DNA of 64,000 bases from Lachnospiraceae bacterium GAM79 (GCA_020735665.1 CP085928.1:1276001-1340000); one strand, 5' to 3'. Positions 8,047-17,910 are shown, counted from the first letter of the stretch. The notes: generated by a model from the letters alone, not told the origin. Numbers and translations are program-made.

Positions 8047-8263
8047 AAAACTCCCTACAGACAGCATATATATTTTATGTAGCAGACCTATCTGAACGTC
8101 GGTTCTTAACGAATCACTGTAAAGTGATGAGTTTAGCACCGCTACGTGATAACTGAGACCTTACCGAGGCTTAGCCGGGGTTAGTTCGAAGTTATACAGA
8201 GTAAGATAGAACGAAAGTGTTCTGCGAAATAAAGATATATATGTCGTCTACAGGGAGTCTTTT
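8047..8263. repeat. Rod-like palindromic element C
   Basis: A 217-bp imperfect palindrome filling the whole gap between two convergent genes. Its outer arms (ACTCCCT near 8050-8056 and AGGGAGT at 8252-8258) are bordered by A-rich sequence on the left and CTTTT on the right, so each strand would end like an intrinsic terminator. The left interior aligns with element A as CAGACCTATCTGAACGTCGG against CAAGCCTGCCTGAGCGTTGG, and the right interior as ATAGAACGAAAGTGT against GTAGAGCGGAAGCGT. Paired stems change on both sides together (GCAAG/CTTGC versus GCAGA/TCTGC), which supports a selected structure. Confidence 0.78.
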
Positions 8264-8265
8264 AT

Positions 8266-11200
8266 TTATTCTTCTCTTTTCATATAGACCTGCTCGAAGG
8301 ATTCGATATTCACAGGCTTGCTGTACAGATAGCCCTGAATATGGTTGCATCCCATTTCCTTCAGGTATTCTGCCTGTTTCTTGGTCTCTACTCCTTCCGC
8401 AATACATTCCACTCCAAGATCTGTGCACATCTCAACCAGATGTCTTAAAATCGTTCTGCTAGCTATATTCTTGTCTATATTATAAACCATACTCCGATCC
8501 AGCTTGATCACATCAAACTTCATAGAAGAAAGAATCGATACATTGGAATATTTTGTTCCAAAGTCATCCATGGCAATCCTGAAGCCTGCAGTATGCAGTT
8601 TATTTGCAATTCTGGTAACCATCTCATGTTCCATCTCACCAACAGACTCTGTAATCTCGATCTCGATCATATCCTTTGGGACTCCATAAGATTCAACAAT
8701 CGCATTGATACGCTCCGGCATATCTTCTTCCAACAGAGATATTCTGGAAAAATTACAGGAGATCGGGATCAGATTATACCCTTCTTTTTTCCAACGTATA
8801 AGCATTTTACATACATTTTCAAGCACAAAAAGATCCATATACTTTATATTTCTGCTTTTTTCCAGACGATCGATCACATTTGCGAGGTTATCCGGTTTGG
8901 CATATCTCACCAGTGCTTCCGCACCATAACAATGATCATTCGAATAGTCCACCTTCGGCTGTAAATACACAAAGAACATTCCGTCTTCAATGTCTTTTTT
9001 TACAAGCTCTCTCGTTAATGTACTCCATTTATAAGAATGTTCATCCTTCTGATCGTACCACTTCTGTTTCTCCATATAGAGCATATCATACGCATGGTTT
9101 TCCATCCGCTTGATATCTTTCTCATAATCATCCCATACATATCCGATACATGCCGTAAAATCGCCAATCTTAATCTGACCTTTCAATGCACGAACCTGAT
9201 CCAGAAAATCACACTGTGAAATATTCTCACAAATTACAGCAAAATCATCATCTCCAATCCGATAAATACAGGATTTCGGAAATACCTTATCTAACAGTCG
9301 GTAATAATCGATCATCAGATTATCAACAAAGAACTGTCCAAATTCATCATATATGTTACGCACTTCATTGATATCAATAATCACTATACCCACTGATTCC
9401 AGATTCTGTCTGCGGTTTATGTAATCCATATAGCAGATACGATTATATGCTCCCGTTATACGATCATGCGTTACTTCATAATTTCGTTCTTCTGCAAGTG
9501 CCCGGCTGACAATATCATTTCCAATATACAAGGATAAAAGATTCATAAGCTTCAGGTCGCCACTGTGAAGCTGCGGATTAAAGATAATGATCCTTCCAAT
9601 AATCTCAGACTTATTGTCTTTGATCGGGACAGAATACATTGACCATATCCTGTTTTCCAAAAAAAACGAATACAGATCCGAAGTTTTGTATGGGTAGTCC
9701 GGAATATGATTAATGATCAGTGCACCTTTTTTGCTCGATATACTCTGCAGTTCCCTCCGGACAGTTTCTTTATAAAAGATCTCCAGTTTTTTCCCAAACG
9801 AATTACTATTTGCTGATTTCCATTCATGATATTCACATAACTTATTGGAATCACATTCCACCAGGCAAGCATGTTTTGCGCCATAGTATTCTCCAAGTGT
9901 TTCTAACAGTTTGCTGTAATTTAAGGAATGCTCTCCTCCTGTAGAAATCTGTGTAATACTGGATACCAACGCATCCTCAATATCATAACGGTTAGAAAGA
10001 ACCTGTGTTACTTTATCGGCATCAGAAATATCAACAGCCATCTCCATACGACACTTTCTTCCATGCCAGTTTACAATCCTGTCTTTTAAAACATATTCTT
10101 TTCCGTTATTGAGATTCTTATGATGCGAGATAAAACTCTTCTCCGTTGATAACAGCTTATTCGTACAGAAGCTGCACGGAAGATCCATACCCTGAAGCAC
10201 CTTATAACAATGCTTGTCAATATAAGAAGTATCATCTTCAGCCAGACCGACACCAAGCTTGGCTGCCTTATTCATATATTGCAGCTTATAAGAATTCATC
10301 TCCGTTACATATACAACATCCGAGATATCATCCAACAGATAATCCTCTTCATCCGAATAACTGCTGAACTTGGAATTTAATACCGGTTTAGCTTCATCCA
10401 TCTTCTCACAAAAAAGCATACAGCGGTCTTTGCCCTGCCGTTTGGAATAATATAACGCCTGATCCGCTTTATAATATAAAGAATCGAATTTCAACGACTT
10501 TGATATAGTATCAACTGCAATACCGATCGATGCCGAGTGCTCCGCCTTACATTTAATCGCACGAATTCCTTTATTAAGTGTCTTCGCAACCATGTATGCC
10601 GTATCTTCATCGACTACATCCGGAATAAACATAGAAAATTCATCTCCGCCGAGACGACCACTAAATCCACCATATGTATTTGCAACACTTTCCAGAACAA
10701 CTGCTGTGTCACACAACAAATCATCCCCGGCATAATGTCCCAGTGCATCATTTACTAATTTAAAATCATCCAGATCGATCATATAGAGTGCACACAGCGT
10801 CTCATCAAATTCCGCAAGGAACCTGGATACTTTAGACACAAAGGTGCTATGATTATAAACCCCTGTAAGAGAATCTCGTTCCGCACGTAGAATCAATTCC
10901 TGACTCTGCAGCTTCTCTTCATGAATCGAATACAATTTACCTACAATCTTTTTTACCACACCATTTGTATCAGCAACGCTGACAAGCGTTGCACGATGCC
11001 AGAGATACATACCATTACCGATAAAATCGACCCTGATTTCAACGGTTTCGGTATCCTTAACAGCTGTCAATTCAGCCAATACATCTGATACCGTTTTTTT
11101 GTCTTCCGAATAGATCAACTGACACTGAGCAAGGTTTGCAGCAAAATCTTTATCATCAAAAACAGTTATGGTTCTGCCGTCCATATACTTAGATATAACC

Positions 11201-12093
11201 ATGCTGTCATCTTCTACCGTATAGGAAAACAAGAGTTCATCACTTCCCTGCGCCACTAACTTCAGCATCTCGGTCTGTGCACTCTTTTCCAGTTCTTCTT
11301 TCTTTTTATCCGTAATATCTACACAGACAGCGCATATGGAAAAAACGCTTTTTCTTGCCGCAAGAAGCGACAGGCATACCTGCACCCAATAATATGATTC
11401 CGGATTATTTTTATTAATAAAGCGATATTCACCAATTGTCATCTTATTTGACAACAAGGTCTCCTTAATCTGTCGTTTCAGTTCTTTCCGATCTTCTTCA
11501 AATGCCAGATTGATATATTCATTTCCTTCTGTACCAAGCTGACCTTTTTTCAGGTCGAACATCTTATAAAAGCTCTCACTGATATATTCTACTGTGATCT
11601 TCTTATTTCCGATATCAAATACTCCGACACCGCCCGCCAGATTATTGAGAATAGACTCCAGCATACGGTTCTTATCCGCTAATTCCATATTTAGTTCAGA
11701 ATTGATATCGGTCAGATTTTCAAGCTGCTTCGACAACTTCTTGGTATTTGTTATATCTGTAATAAGGATCTCCCCGCACATTTCTCCTTCTTCCGACTGA
11801 AATGCCCTCCCAAAACAAAATACATATATAATTTCACCATTTTTCTTTTTTAACCGATGTCCCAGATATGCTTCTCCCCGGCTCGACATCTTTGCATAGA
11901 TGATCTTTGTATAATCCTCCCAATCTTCATCCAGCATAATATCCTTTACATAAAGCTGTAAGCGCTCTACATCTTCCGCGGAATAACCAAGGATCTGTTC
12001 AAATCCCTCATCTACCTTTAGAATCTTCATATCTCTGATACGTGCCTGATATCTGGAATATATAATTTCTTCAAATTGTTTTTCCATAACCAA
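8266..12093 (-). CDS. PAS-GGDEF-GAF-GGDEF-EAL cyclic-di-GMP signalling protein
   Basis: A 1275-residue cytosolic protein with no membrane helices. In order it has PAS-like domains (about 20-120, 140-262 and 275-395), a GGDEF domain (405-565) with the intact motif GRLGGDEF (479-486), a PAS-like region (580-700) with HCYK, PCSFC cysteines (629, 640, 643), a GAF domain (705-865), a second GGDEF-like domain (874-1010) with the motif degenerated to GDDDF, and an EAL domain (1025-1275). EAL residues for metal and catalysis appear intact: EALVRY, EITES, DDFG, KLD, EGVE and QGY. It probably both makes and breaks c-di-GMP under control of several sensors. A TTG start at 12093 has GGGGAGG 7 bases upstream; an ATG at 12087 is the alternative. 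It lies 48 bases after pyrD. Confidence 0.93.
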   Translation of the reverse strand: MVMEKQFEEIIYSRYQARIRDMKILKVDEGFEQILGYSAEDVERLQLYVKDIMLDEDWEDYTKIIYAKMSSRGEAYLGHRLKKKNGEIIYVFCFGRAFQSEEGEMCGEILITDITNTKKLSKQLENLTDINSELNMELADKNRMLESILNNLAGGVGVFDIGNKKITVEYISESFYKMFDLKKGQLGTEGNEYINLAFEEDRKELKRQIKETLLSNKMTIGEYRFINKNNPESYYWVQVCLSLLAARKSVFSICAVCVDITDKKKEELEKSAQTEMLKLVAQGSDELLFSYTVEDDSMVISKYMDGRTITVFDDKDFAANLAQCQLIYSEDKKTVSDVLAELTAVKDTETVEIRVDFIGNGMYLWHRATLVSVADTNGVVKKIVGKLYSIHEEKLQSQELILRAERDSLTGVYNHSTFVSKVSRFLAEFDETLCALYMIDLDDFKLVNDALGHYAGDDLLCDTAVVLESVANTYGGFSGRLGGDEFSMFIPDVVDEDTAYMVAKTLNKGIRAIKCKAEHSASIGIAVDTISKSLKFDSLYYKADQALYYSKRQGKDRCMLFCEKMDEAKPVLNSKFSSYSDEEDYLLDDISDVVYVTEMNSYKLQYMNKAAKLGVGLAEDDTSYIDKHCYKVLQGMDLPCSFCTNKLLSTEKSFISHHKNLNNGKEYVLKDRIVNWHGRKCRMEMAVDISDADKVTQVLSNRYDIEDALVSSITQISTGGEHSLNYSKLLETLGEYYGAKHACLVECDSNKLCEYHEWKSANSNSFGKKLEIFYKETVRRELQSISSKKGALIINHIPDYPYKTSDLYSFFLENRIWSMYSVPIKDNKSEIIGRIIIFNPQLHSGDLKLMNLLSLYIGNDIVSRALAEERNYEVTHDRITGAYNRICYMDYINRRQNLESVGIVIIDINEVRNIYDEFGQFFVDNLMIDYYRLLDKVFPKSCIYRIGDDDFAVICENISQCDFLDQVRALKGQIKIGDFTACIGYVWDDYEKDIKRMENHAYDMLYMEKQKWYDQKDEHSYKWSTLTRELVKKDIEDGMFFVYLQPKVDYSNDHCYGAEALVRYAKPDNLANVIDRLEKSRNIKYMDLFVLENVCKMLIRWKKEGYNLIPISCNFSRISLLEEDMPERINAIVESYGVPKDMIEIEITESVGEMEHEMVTRIANKLHTAGFRIAMDDFGTKYSNVSILSSMKFDVIKLDRSMVYNIDKNIASRTILRHLVEMCTDLGVECIAEGVETKKQAEYLKEMGCNHIQGYLYSKPVNIESFEQVYMKREE

Positions 12094-12141
12094 CTAACTG
12101 CCTCCCCAATACATCCTATAAAGCAGACAACCCAATATCTT

Positions 12142-13053
12142 TTATTTTACACACCCAATCAACTCATTTATATCATCAATCTGATTCTCGATCAGATACT
12201 TCTCAATTCCATCTGTAATCTCCACTGTTGCATATGGATTATTGAAGTTTGCTGTGCCAACTGCAATTGCCGATGCACCTGCCATGATCATTTCGAGAGC
12301 ATCCTCAGTCGTAGCGATACCGCCCATGCCTATGATCGGAAGCTTGACAGCATTTGCGACCTGATACACCATCCGTACTGCGATCGGATGGATCGCGGGA
12401 CCTGATACACCGGCAGTCTTATTCTTTACAGCAAATGTACGACGCTTAACATCAATCTTCATGCCTGTAAGTGTATTAATAAGTGACAGCGCATCTGCTC
12501 CGCCTGCTTCCGCAGCTCTTGCCATCTCTGTAATATCTGTAACATTCGGACTGAGCTTCATGATCACCGGCTGCTTTGCAACCTTCTTTACTGCCTGTGT
12601 TATATCATAAAGAGCTTCCGGCTTCTGACCAAATGCAATTCCTCCCTCTTTTACATTCGGGCAGGATACATTCATCTCAAGCATATCAATATCTGTATCT
12701 GCCAGCCGTTCTACGACATCTATATAATCTTCCTTTGACTTTCCGCATACATTTACGATCACTTTTGTATCATATTTTGCAAGGAACGGAAGATCCCTTT
12801 TTATAAAAGTATCAATACCCGGATTTTGAAGTCCGATGGCATTCATCATTCCGCCATATGTCTCTGCAATTCTGGGTGTCGGATTGCCCGGCCACGGAAC
12901 ATTTGCCACACCCTTTGTCGTAACTGCTCCCAGACGGTTCAGATCGACAAATTCCGAATACTCCATACCTGAACCAAATGTACCGGATGCAACTGTAATT
13001 GGATTCTTCCATTCTACTCCTGCGATGTTTACCGCCATATTTACTTTACTCAT
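12142..13053 (-). CDS. pyrD: Dihydroorotate dehydrogenase catalytic subunit (class 1B)
   Basis: A 303-residue FMN enzyme oxidising dihydroorotate to orotate, the fourth step of UMP synthesis. It shows the FMN-barrel features NPITVASGTFGSG near the start, NVSCPNVKEGG with the catalytic cysteine of class 1 enzymes, KLSPNVTDI, and GMGGIATTEDALEMI with AIAVGTANF at the phosphate site. Adjacent pyrK, overlapping by one base, shows the NAD-dependent 1B type. Gene order on the minus strand is pyrF, pyrK, pyrD. Confidence 0.97.
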   Translation of the reverse strand: MSKVNMAVNIAGVEWKNPITVASGTFGSGMEYSEFVDLNRLGAVTTKGVANVPWPGNPTPRIAETYGGMMNAIGLQNPGIDTFIKRDLPFLAKYDTKVIVNVCGKSKEDYIDVVERLADTDIDMLEMNVSCPNVKEGGIAFGQKPEALYDITQAVKKVAKQPVIMKLSPNVTDITEMARAAEAGGADALSLINTLTGMKIDVKRRTFAVKNKTAGVSGPAIHPIAVRMVYQVANAVKLPIIGMGGIATTEDALEMIMAGASAIAVGTANFNNPYATVEITDGIEKYLIENQIDDINELIGCVK

Positions 13054-13817
13054 TACAGTTCCACCTCCTCAGCATAAAAGACAGGACCATCTGCACAGAT
13101 CCTTGCATTGTGTACCTTTGAATGCTCGTCCACATTCTTTGTCTGACAGACACAGGCAAGACAGGCACCTACACCACATGCCATCTTTTCTTCCAATGAA
13201 ATCTCACAACGGATATTCTGCTCTGCCGCATACTGTTTGATTCCACGAAGCATCGGAGTCGGGCCACAGGCATATATGATATCACCGGTTACCGCACATG
13301 CTTTGATCGCATCTATTACGTTTCCCTTTGTTCCATGCATTCCATCTTCGGAAGACAGATACACGGTACCATATGGTTCAAATTCTTCATTTAAGAAAAG
13401 CTCATCCCGGTATCCAAGTACGATGGACTTCTCACAGTCCAGCTCCTTTGCAAGCTGCAGCATCGGCGGAATACCGATTCCACCACCGATCAGAATTGCT
13501 TTTCCGGACTCCTTCATAAAGCCATTTCCAAGCGGACCAAGAATATCCACCATATCTCCTGCCTGTAATTTTGAGAACTCATTTGTTCCCTTTCCTGCGA
13601 TACGATATACCAGACGAAGCGTACCTGCTTCTTTATCAATTCCACATAAACTGATCGGTCTTGGAAGCATACGGCTTCCATCCTTTGAATATACAGAAAC
13701 AAACTGACCTGCAACCGCCTGCGATGCAATCTCTCCTGCTTTCAGGATCAGACTGTATATATCTGTTGCTATACAGGTCTGGCTCACAACCTCTGCTGTT
13801 ATCTTTACTTTACCCAT
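13053..13817 (-). CDS. pyrK: Dihydroorotate dehydrogenase electron transfer subunit
   Basis: A 254-residue FAD and 2Fe-2S protein that passes electrons from PyrD to NAD. It has the FAD-binding RPISLC motif, the NAD-domain segment ILIGGGIGIPPMLQLAKEL, and a C-terminal cluster motif CGVGACLACVC followed by a fourth cysteine (NARICADGP). The start at 13817 follows GGGAGG by 10 bases; an in-frame ATG at 13847 has no site. The stop overlaps the pyrD start by one base, so the pair is translationally coupled. Confidence 0.96.
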   Translation of the reverse strand: MGKVKITAEVVSQTCIATDIYSLILKAGEIASQAVAGQFVSVYSKDGSRMLPRPISLCGIDKEAGTLRLVYRIAGKGTNEFSKLQAGDMVDILGPLGNGFMKESGKAILIGGGIGIPPMLQLAKELDCEKSIVLGYRDELFLNEEFEPYGTVYLSSEDGMHGTKGNVIDAIKACAVTGDIIYACGPTPMLRGIKQYAAEQNIRCEISLEEKMACGVGACLACVCQTKNVDEHSKVHNARICADGPVFYAEEVEL

Positions 13818-13916
13818 GTATCTATGTCCTCCCGTGATCTCTTCCATATGATCTGTACGCCTCCACTATCACCACACATCGTGTACTGCATACTGTTTTT
13901 CTGATAAATCCGATAT

Positions 13917-14837
13917 TTATAATACGCTGTTGATATCTTCGATCATATCAACAACTGCCTGACGGGAAGCATCTGCATAATTTGCTTCGCCAAATGAAGC
14001 ATATTTCTCCTGCTTGTATGCTGCAATGATTCCTCTGGATGAATTTACGATCGCACCAAGTCCGTCTTCATTGAAATAATGTACCAGATCAGCAGCCTTA
14101 CCGCCCTGTGCTCCGTAGCCCGGAACAAGAATAAATGACTTCGGCATGATCTTACGAAGTACCTTACCCATCTCTGGATACGTTGCTCCTACAACAGCAC
14201 CGACACTGCTGTAACCGCTCTCACCGATCGTATCTTTGCCCCATTCATTAACCATAGCGCCAACCAGCTCATATAACGGCTTGCCATCGATCAGACGATC
14301 CTGGAATTCACCGGATGAAGGATTTGATGTCTTGACCAGTACAAAGATTCCCTTCTTCTCTTCCTTACATACATCTACAAAAGGCTTGATTCCATCGGTA
14401 CCAAGATATGGATTTACAGTTGCAAAATCTTCACCAAATACGGAATATGTCTTACTTCCGACCGCAACCTTTCCAAGATGTCCGACTGCATATGCTGCAG
14501 ATGTTGATCCGATATCGCCTCTTTTAATATCTGCGATCACAACCAGATCCTTTGACTTACAATAATCAACCGTCTTCTGGAATACCTTTAAACCCTCGAT
14601 ACCAAACTGCTCATACATAGCAATCTGCGGCTTAACAGCAGGGATCAGATCATGAACTGCGTCCACAATACCCTTATTGTACTGCCAGATGGCTTCCGCT
14701 GCACCCTCTAAAGTCTCACCATATTCATCAAATGCTGTCTTCTTTATATATTCCGGCACATAGGAAAGCATCGGATCCAGTCCAACAACGATCGGTGCCT
14801 TTGTCTCTTTGATTTTTTTTACTAATTTGTCTATCAT
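13917..14837 (-). CDS. pyrF: Orotidine 5'-phosphate decarboxylase (type 2)
   Basis: A 306-residue type 2 OMP decarboxylase, the last step to UMP. It shows the long form's motifs VGLDPMLSYVPEYI, the catalytic VIADIKRGDIGST, and FILVPGYGAQGGKAADL. About 300 residues is typical of type 2; type 1 is near 235. It lies 26 bases after the chorismate mutase-like gene and about 100 bases before pyrK on the same strand, so the four probably form an operon. Confidence 0.96.
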   Translation of the reverse strand: MIDKLVKKIKETKAPIVVGLDPMLSYVPEYIKKTAFDEYGETLEGAAEAIWQYNKGIVDAVHDLIPAVKPQIAMYEQFGIEGLKVFQKTVDYCKSKDLVVIADIKRGDIGSTSAAYAVGHLGKVAVGSKTYSVFGEDFATVNPYLGTDGIKPFVDVCKEEKKGIFVLVKTSNPSSGEFQDRLIDGKPLYELVGAMVNEWGKDTIGESGYSSVGAVVGATYPEMGKVLRKIMPKSFILVPGYGAQGGKAADLVHYFNEDGLGAIVNSSRGIIAAYKQEKYASFGEANYADASRQAVVDMIEDINSVL

Positions 14838-14863
14838 GTCTTTTCTCCCTTATATATAAAAAT

Positions 14864-15718
14864 TTATTGTTCACAAAAATAGCTTCCAAGTATCTTAAAT
14901 GTCTCTGTTTCATTTATCAACTGGAATACAAGTGCCTGGATCTCTTTCTGAAGCAGGTTGCCGTTTAACTCGATATAAAACCGATAATTCCATTCTCCTC
15001 CACGGAACGGCACCGAATGGATCTCGGTCAGATTCACGCCATAATCGGATATCATCGATAACACACTCGCCAGACTTCCGCTCTTATTCTTACAGACAAA
15101 GACGATCTTTAACCGGTTATGCTCCGGCAGAACTACCAGTTGTTTCCCGAATGTAACGACCTTCTTCCGGTGTCCCTCGTCCAATACCTCATCGCACCTG
15201 TAAATATAGAAATCATTCATGGTAAGTGCCTCATGCAGCGAATCCGACACACCATAGCTGATATCCTCAAATATACCCATTCCGGCATCTGCTTCATCCT
15301 TCCGGATCAGCTCCATGACCTGTTCATAATCACTGACTGTATTTACCAGATCTCTGGAATAGCCCTGACATATGTAAAGTTCATGCTTCAGCATGGCAAG
15401 CTTCTTTACCTTCGGTTCCTCCGTCACAAACGATACATCCAGACAATTACGAAGTTCTAATGTTCTCCCATACTGATACTTTCTGCTGACCTCCATAATA
15501 CGCTTGATCAATGCCGTATATTCTTTCTTTATGCTGTCGTCTACATCCCCGGTCAGCTTCGTTATGATCGCTTCTTCCCGATCCGGCTTATATATAGCAT
15601 CCTCTGATTCTGCCTTTACCCTTGCGACCTGATCTGCAAGTATCATTCGTTCCTTAAACAGCACCTTGATCTGCTTATCAACCACGTCGATCTGCTTTCT
15701 AACTTCCTCTAATGTCAT
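14864..15718 (-). CDS. Chorismate mutase-ACT protein with a degenerate prephenate dehydratase region
   Basis: A 284-residue relative of bifunctional PheA. Residues 1-85 are an AroQ chorismate mutase (MTLEEVRKQIDVVDKQIKVL, then RVKAESEDAIYKPDREE). The C-terminal about 80 residues are an ACT domain (NKSGSLASVLSMISDYGVNLTEI). The part between, about 110 residues, should be a 180-residue prephenate dehydratase domain but retains only fragments; the usual TRF active-site motif appears as VTF and the second subdomain is missing. The ACT allosteric ESRP motif reads HSVP. It probably keeps mutase activity but not dehydratase; this is inference. The start at 15718 follows AAGGAG by 8 bases. It precedes pyrF. 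Confidence 0.75.
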   Translation of the reverse strand: MTLEEVRKQIDVVDKQIKVLFKERMILADQVARVKAESEDAIYKPDREEAIITKLTGDVDDSIKKEYTALIKRIMEVSRKYQYGRTLELRNCLDVSFVTEEPKVKKLAMLKHELYICQGYSRDLVNTVSDYEQVMELIRKDEADAGMGIFEDISYGVSDSLHEALTMNDFYIYRCDEVLDEGHRKKVVTFGKQLVVLPEHNRLKIVFVCKNKSGSLASVLSMISDYGVNLTEIHSVPFRGGEWNYRFYIELNGNLLQKEIQALVFQLINETETFKILGSYFCEQ

Positions 15719-15822
15719 TTCTCCGGCTCCTTTTGGCATAACATATATTCATTAATATATCATTTTTTCAGCATGAAGTAAACCGCTGCACACGGAAATG
15801 GTCGAAGTCCTGCGTCAGTTTT

Positions 15823-16515
15823 TCAAAACGGGACAAATAGCAGAGCGACAAATGCTGCAACTAACAGCACTCCCAAAAGTACTCCACAAATGATCTTCCA
15901 TTTCGTATTCTTAGACAGAATCATACATATTAGAACAATCAACACTCCTGCCATATCGATCCCGACATCTATCATTTTTCCGCTCCTGCCCGGAACCAAT
16001 AACTGATGCATCTCGTCCGAACATGCATATAATAACGAAATTAAGACAGCTATGCTTCTGTTATAAAATCTGCTCTGGCTCATGGATATCTTCACCGTTG
16101 CCAGATATGAAAGTAAGAACAGGATCGCATATTCTGTCATATGTGCAGCCTTTCTTATAACAAGCTCCAGAATATCCTGTAGATTCTGCATCTCCTGTGG
16201 TGAATCCTGCCGTACCTTTTCCAAGAGATCAGTTATAAACAAACTGATCTTCCCACTCTGTCCGGAGGATTCCTGTCCGGTCTTTCCTGACATATAGAAT
16301 ATAAATATCATCCATATGATAACCGGAATCAGATACAGGAAACGTTTTTTACTGTCTGCTGTATTGTGTTTTCTTTTTGCTGATGATGCCATGCTGTTTG
16401 CAGATCTGTCTGTATTTTTATTTGCTTTTCTATTTGTTGTTCTTGGTCCGCCTGAATTTTTATCTTTGTTTATATTTGTGGATTTTACTTTATTTGTTGA
16501 ATAATTCTTCTGCAT
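15823..16515 (-). CDS. VanZ family membrane protein
   Basis: A 230-residue protein. Residues 1-55 form a basic, asparagine-, threonine- and lysine-rich low-complexity leader. The rest is a VanZ-like domain: a first helix LIPVIIWMIFIFYMSG, a conserved RKAAHMTEYAILFLL, SDEMHQLLVPGRSGKMIDV and two or three further helices. VanZ-type proteins sit in the membrane; one member contributes to teicoplanin resistance, but most have no known role. The ribosome site before the first ATG is weak, so the true start could be internal (an ATG exists at 16392). Not obviously in an operon. Confidence 0.85.
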   Translation of the reverse strand: MQKNYSTNKVKSTNINKDKNSGGPRTTNRKANKNTDRSANSMASSAKRKHNTADSKKRFLYLIPVIIWMIFIFYMSGKTGQESSGQSGKISLFITDLLEKVRQDSPQEMQNLQDILELVIRKAAHMTEYAILFLLSYLATVKISMSQSRFYNRSIAVLISLLYACSDEMHQLLVPGRSGKMIDVGIDMAGVLIVLICMILSKNTKWKIICGVLLGVLLVAAFVALLFVPF

Positions 16516-16817
16516 CTCTGTCCGAATCCTTTTCTGATCTGTTTATTTTACTCATTCTTTATTCTTTTACCTTACTGTTCTTTCATTTTGCCATTTCTTC
16601 TCCCGTGTTTTTCTGAAATAATTTACTCTGGTCAAATTATCCAAAAAATAATATTCAGACATCCCGCATACCTTTATAATAGCTGCTTTTTTTCAGCAGA
16701 TTTCACATTGTCGAAAACTGGCGGATTTGATAAAATTTCAAAAGAGCGTAACTTGTACTCTATTGTACTACAAAAAGAAGATTTTTGCTCACAAAAACAA
16801 AAATGGGAGGACATTAC
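16516..16817. other. Divergent intergenic region, nothing identified
   Basis: About 300 bases, pyrimidine-rich on the plus strand, between divergent genes. Only a small hairpin (CTGCT/AGCAG near 16683-16699) was seen; no gene, riboswitch or convincing promoter was recognised. Confidence 0.5.
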
Positions 16818-17828
16818 ATGTTTAAAAACAATTCAAAAAGAAAGAGACTTTCAGATCTCCTTATTCCCGGCATTATATTCGCAGTCATTGGTACTGTATT
16901 TGCCTTTCAGGGGATTCGTGATTACAACAATCTGAACGGCGATCTTCTCAATCTAAATACTGCATCAGTAAGCGATCTGGCTGATGGCAAATATGTAGAG
17001 ATCAATGTTGAATATGCCAATTATTCATTCTGTGAAAATGTCGAAACTACCAATTACGTATTCAAAAGAACTACAGAACAATATTATCTGATCAATGCAC
17101 TTGAAAATAATGATTACTATCTCGGACTGAATGTCGCAGAATCGAAGAAAGATGATCTCGAAAAATTATCGGACTATACCTGGTATCATTCAGATACCAA
17201 TCCGGGACCATTGCACTATACCGGAAAGCTATGCAAATCAAACAATGAAATCATGGGGTATATGAGAGATTTTGTCTATGATATGTATGCATCCTCTTAT
17301 GACATCACCCTTACCTCTGAAGACAAAACACTATTGGATTCCTATATACAGCCATACTACATCAAGGTCATGACAAAAGAAGGATGCCGCACGTCTATTA
17401 TCATAGGACTTGTATTCTTTGTCATTGGAATCCTGCTCGCCGTATTTGCTTTCATCAGACATAAAAATATGGTCTATACACCAGAAATTCCATCAGCACC
17501 TTATCCGGATGCATATGGTGATCCAAATACTCCTAATATGAATACCGGTATAAATTATACAGATTCCGGCGTACAAAATCCGGGTATGAACTATACTGGT
17601 TCCGTTGCACAGAATCCGGGTATGAATGATACATACAGCCCTTATAATGGAACAATGCAGTACGGTGATCAGGCATATGCAAATACAAATCCTGAAACAT
17701 CTGAGCCAACCACTCCATTCTCAAACACAGATGGCACAAATACAGATACTGCAAGTGGCTTAGATCCTAACACCTTTAACGGCAATGGTAATTCATCTTT
17801 TAAATTAAAAGATGAATCAATATTATAA
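16818..17828 (+). CDS. Two-helix membrane protein with Pro/Asn/Tyr-rich tail
   Basis: A 336-residue protein of unrecognised family. A basic N-terminus precedes a first membrane helix (about residues 13-33, LIPGIIFAVIGTVFAFQG). About 150 extracytoplasmic residues follow, then a second helix (about 194-216, SIIIGLVFFVIGILLAVFAF). The tail of about 115 residues is rich in P, N, G, T and Y and contains an approximate tandem repeat (QNPGMNYTGS/QNPGMNDTYS), probably disordered and cytoplasmic. GGGAGG lies 7 bases before the ATG. It ends just before a bidirectional terminator. No function can be assigned. Confidence 0.75.
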   Translation: MFKNNSKRKRLSDLLIPGIIFAVIGTVFAFQGIRDYNNLNGDLLNLNTASVSDLADGKYVEINVEYANYSFCENVETTNYVFKRTTEQYYLINALENNDYYLGLNVAESKKDDLEKLSDYTWYHSDTNPGPLHYTGKLCKSNNEIMGYMRDFVYDMYASSYDITLTSEDKTLLDSYIQPYYIKVMTKEGCRTSIIIGLVFFVIGILLAVFAFIRHKNMVYTPEIPSAPYPDAYGDPNTPNMNTGINYTDSGVQNPGMNYTGSVAQNPGMNDTYSPYNGTMQYGDQAYANTNPETSEPTTPFSNTDGTNTDTASGLDPNTFNGNGNSSFKLKDESIL

Positions 17829-17910
17829 ATATAATCTCTATATTTAAAAGAAAAATTCAATAGAAAATTAATATCGAACGAACTTCTAAAAGAGGTTGAT
17901 TCCGTATAAT

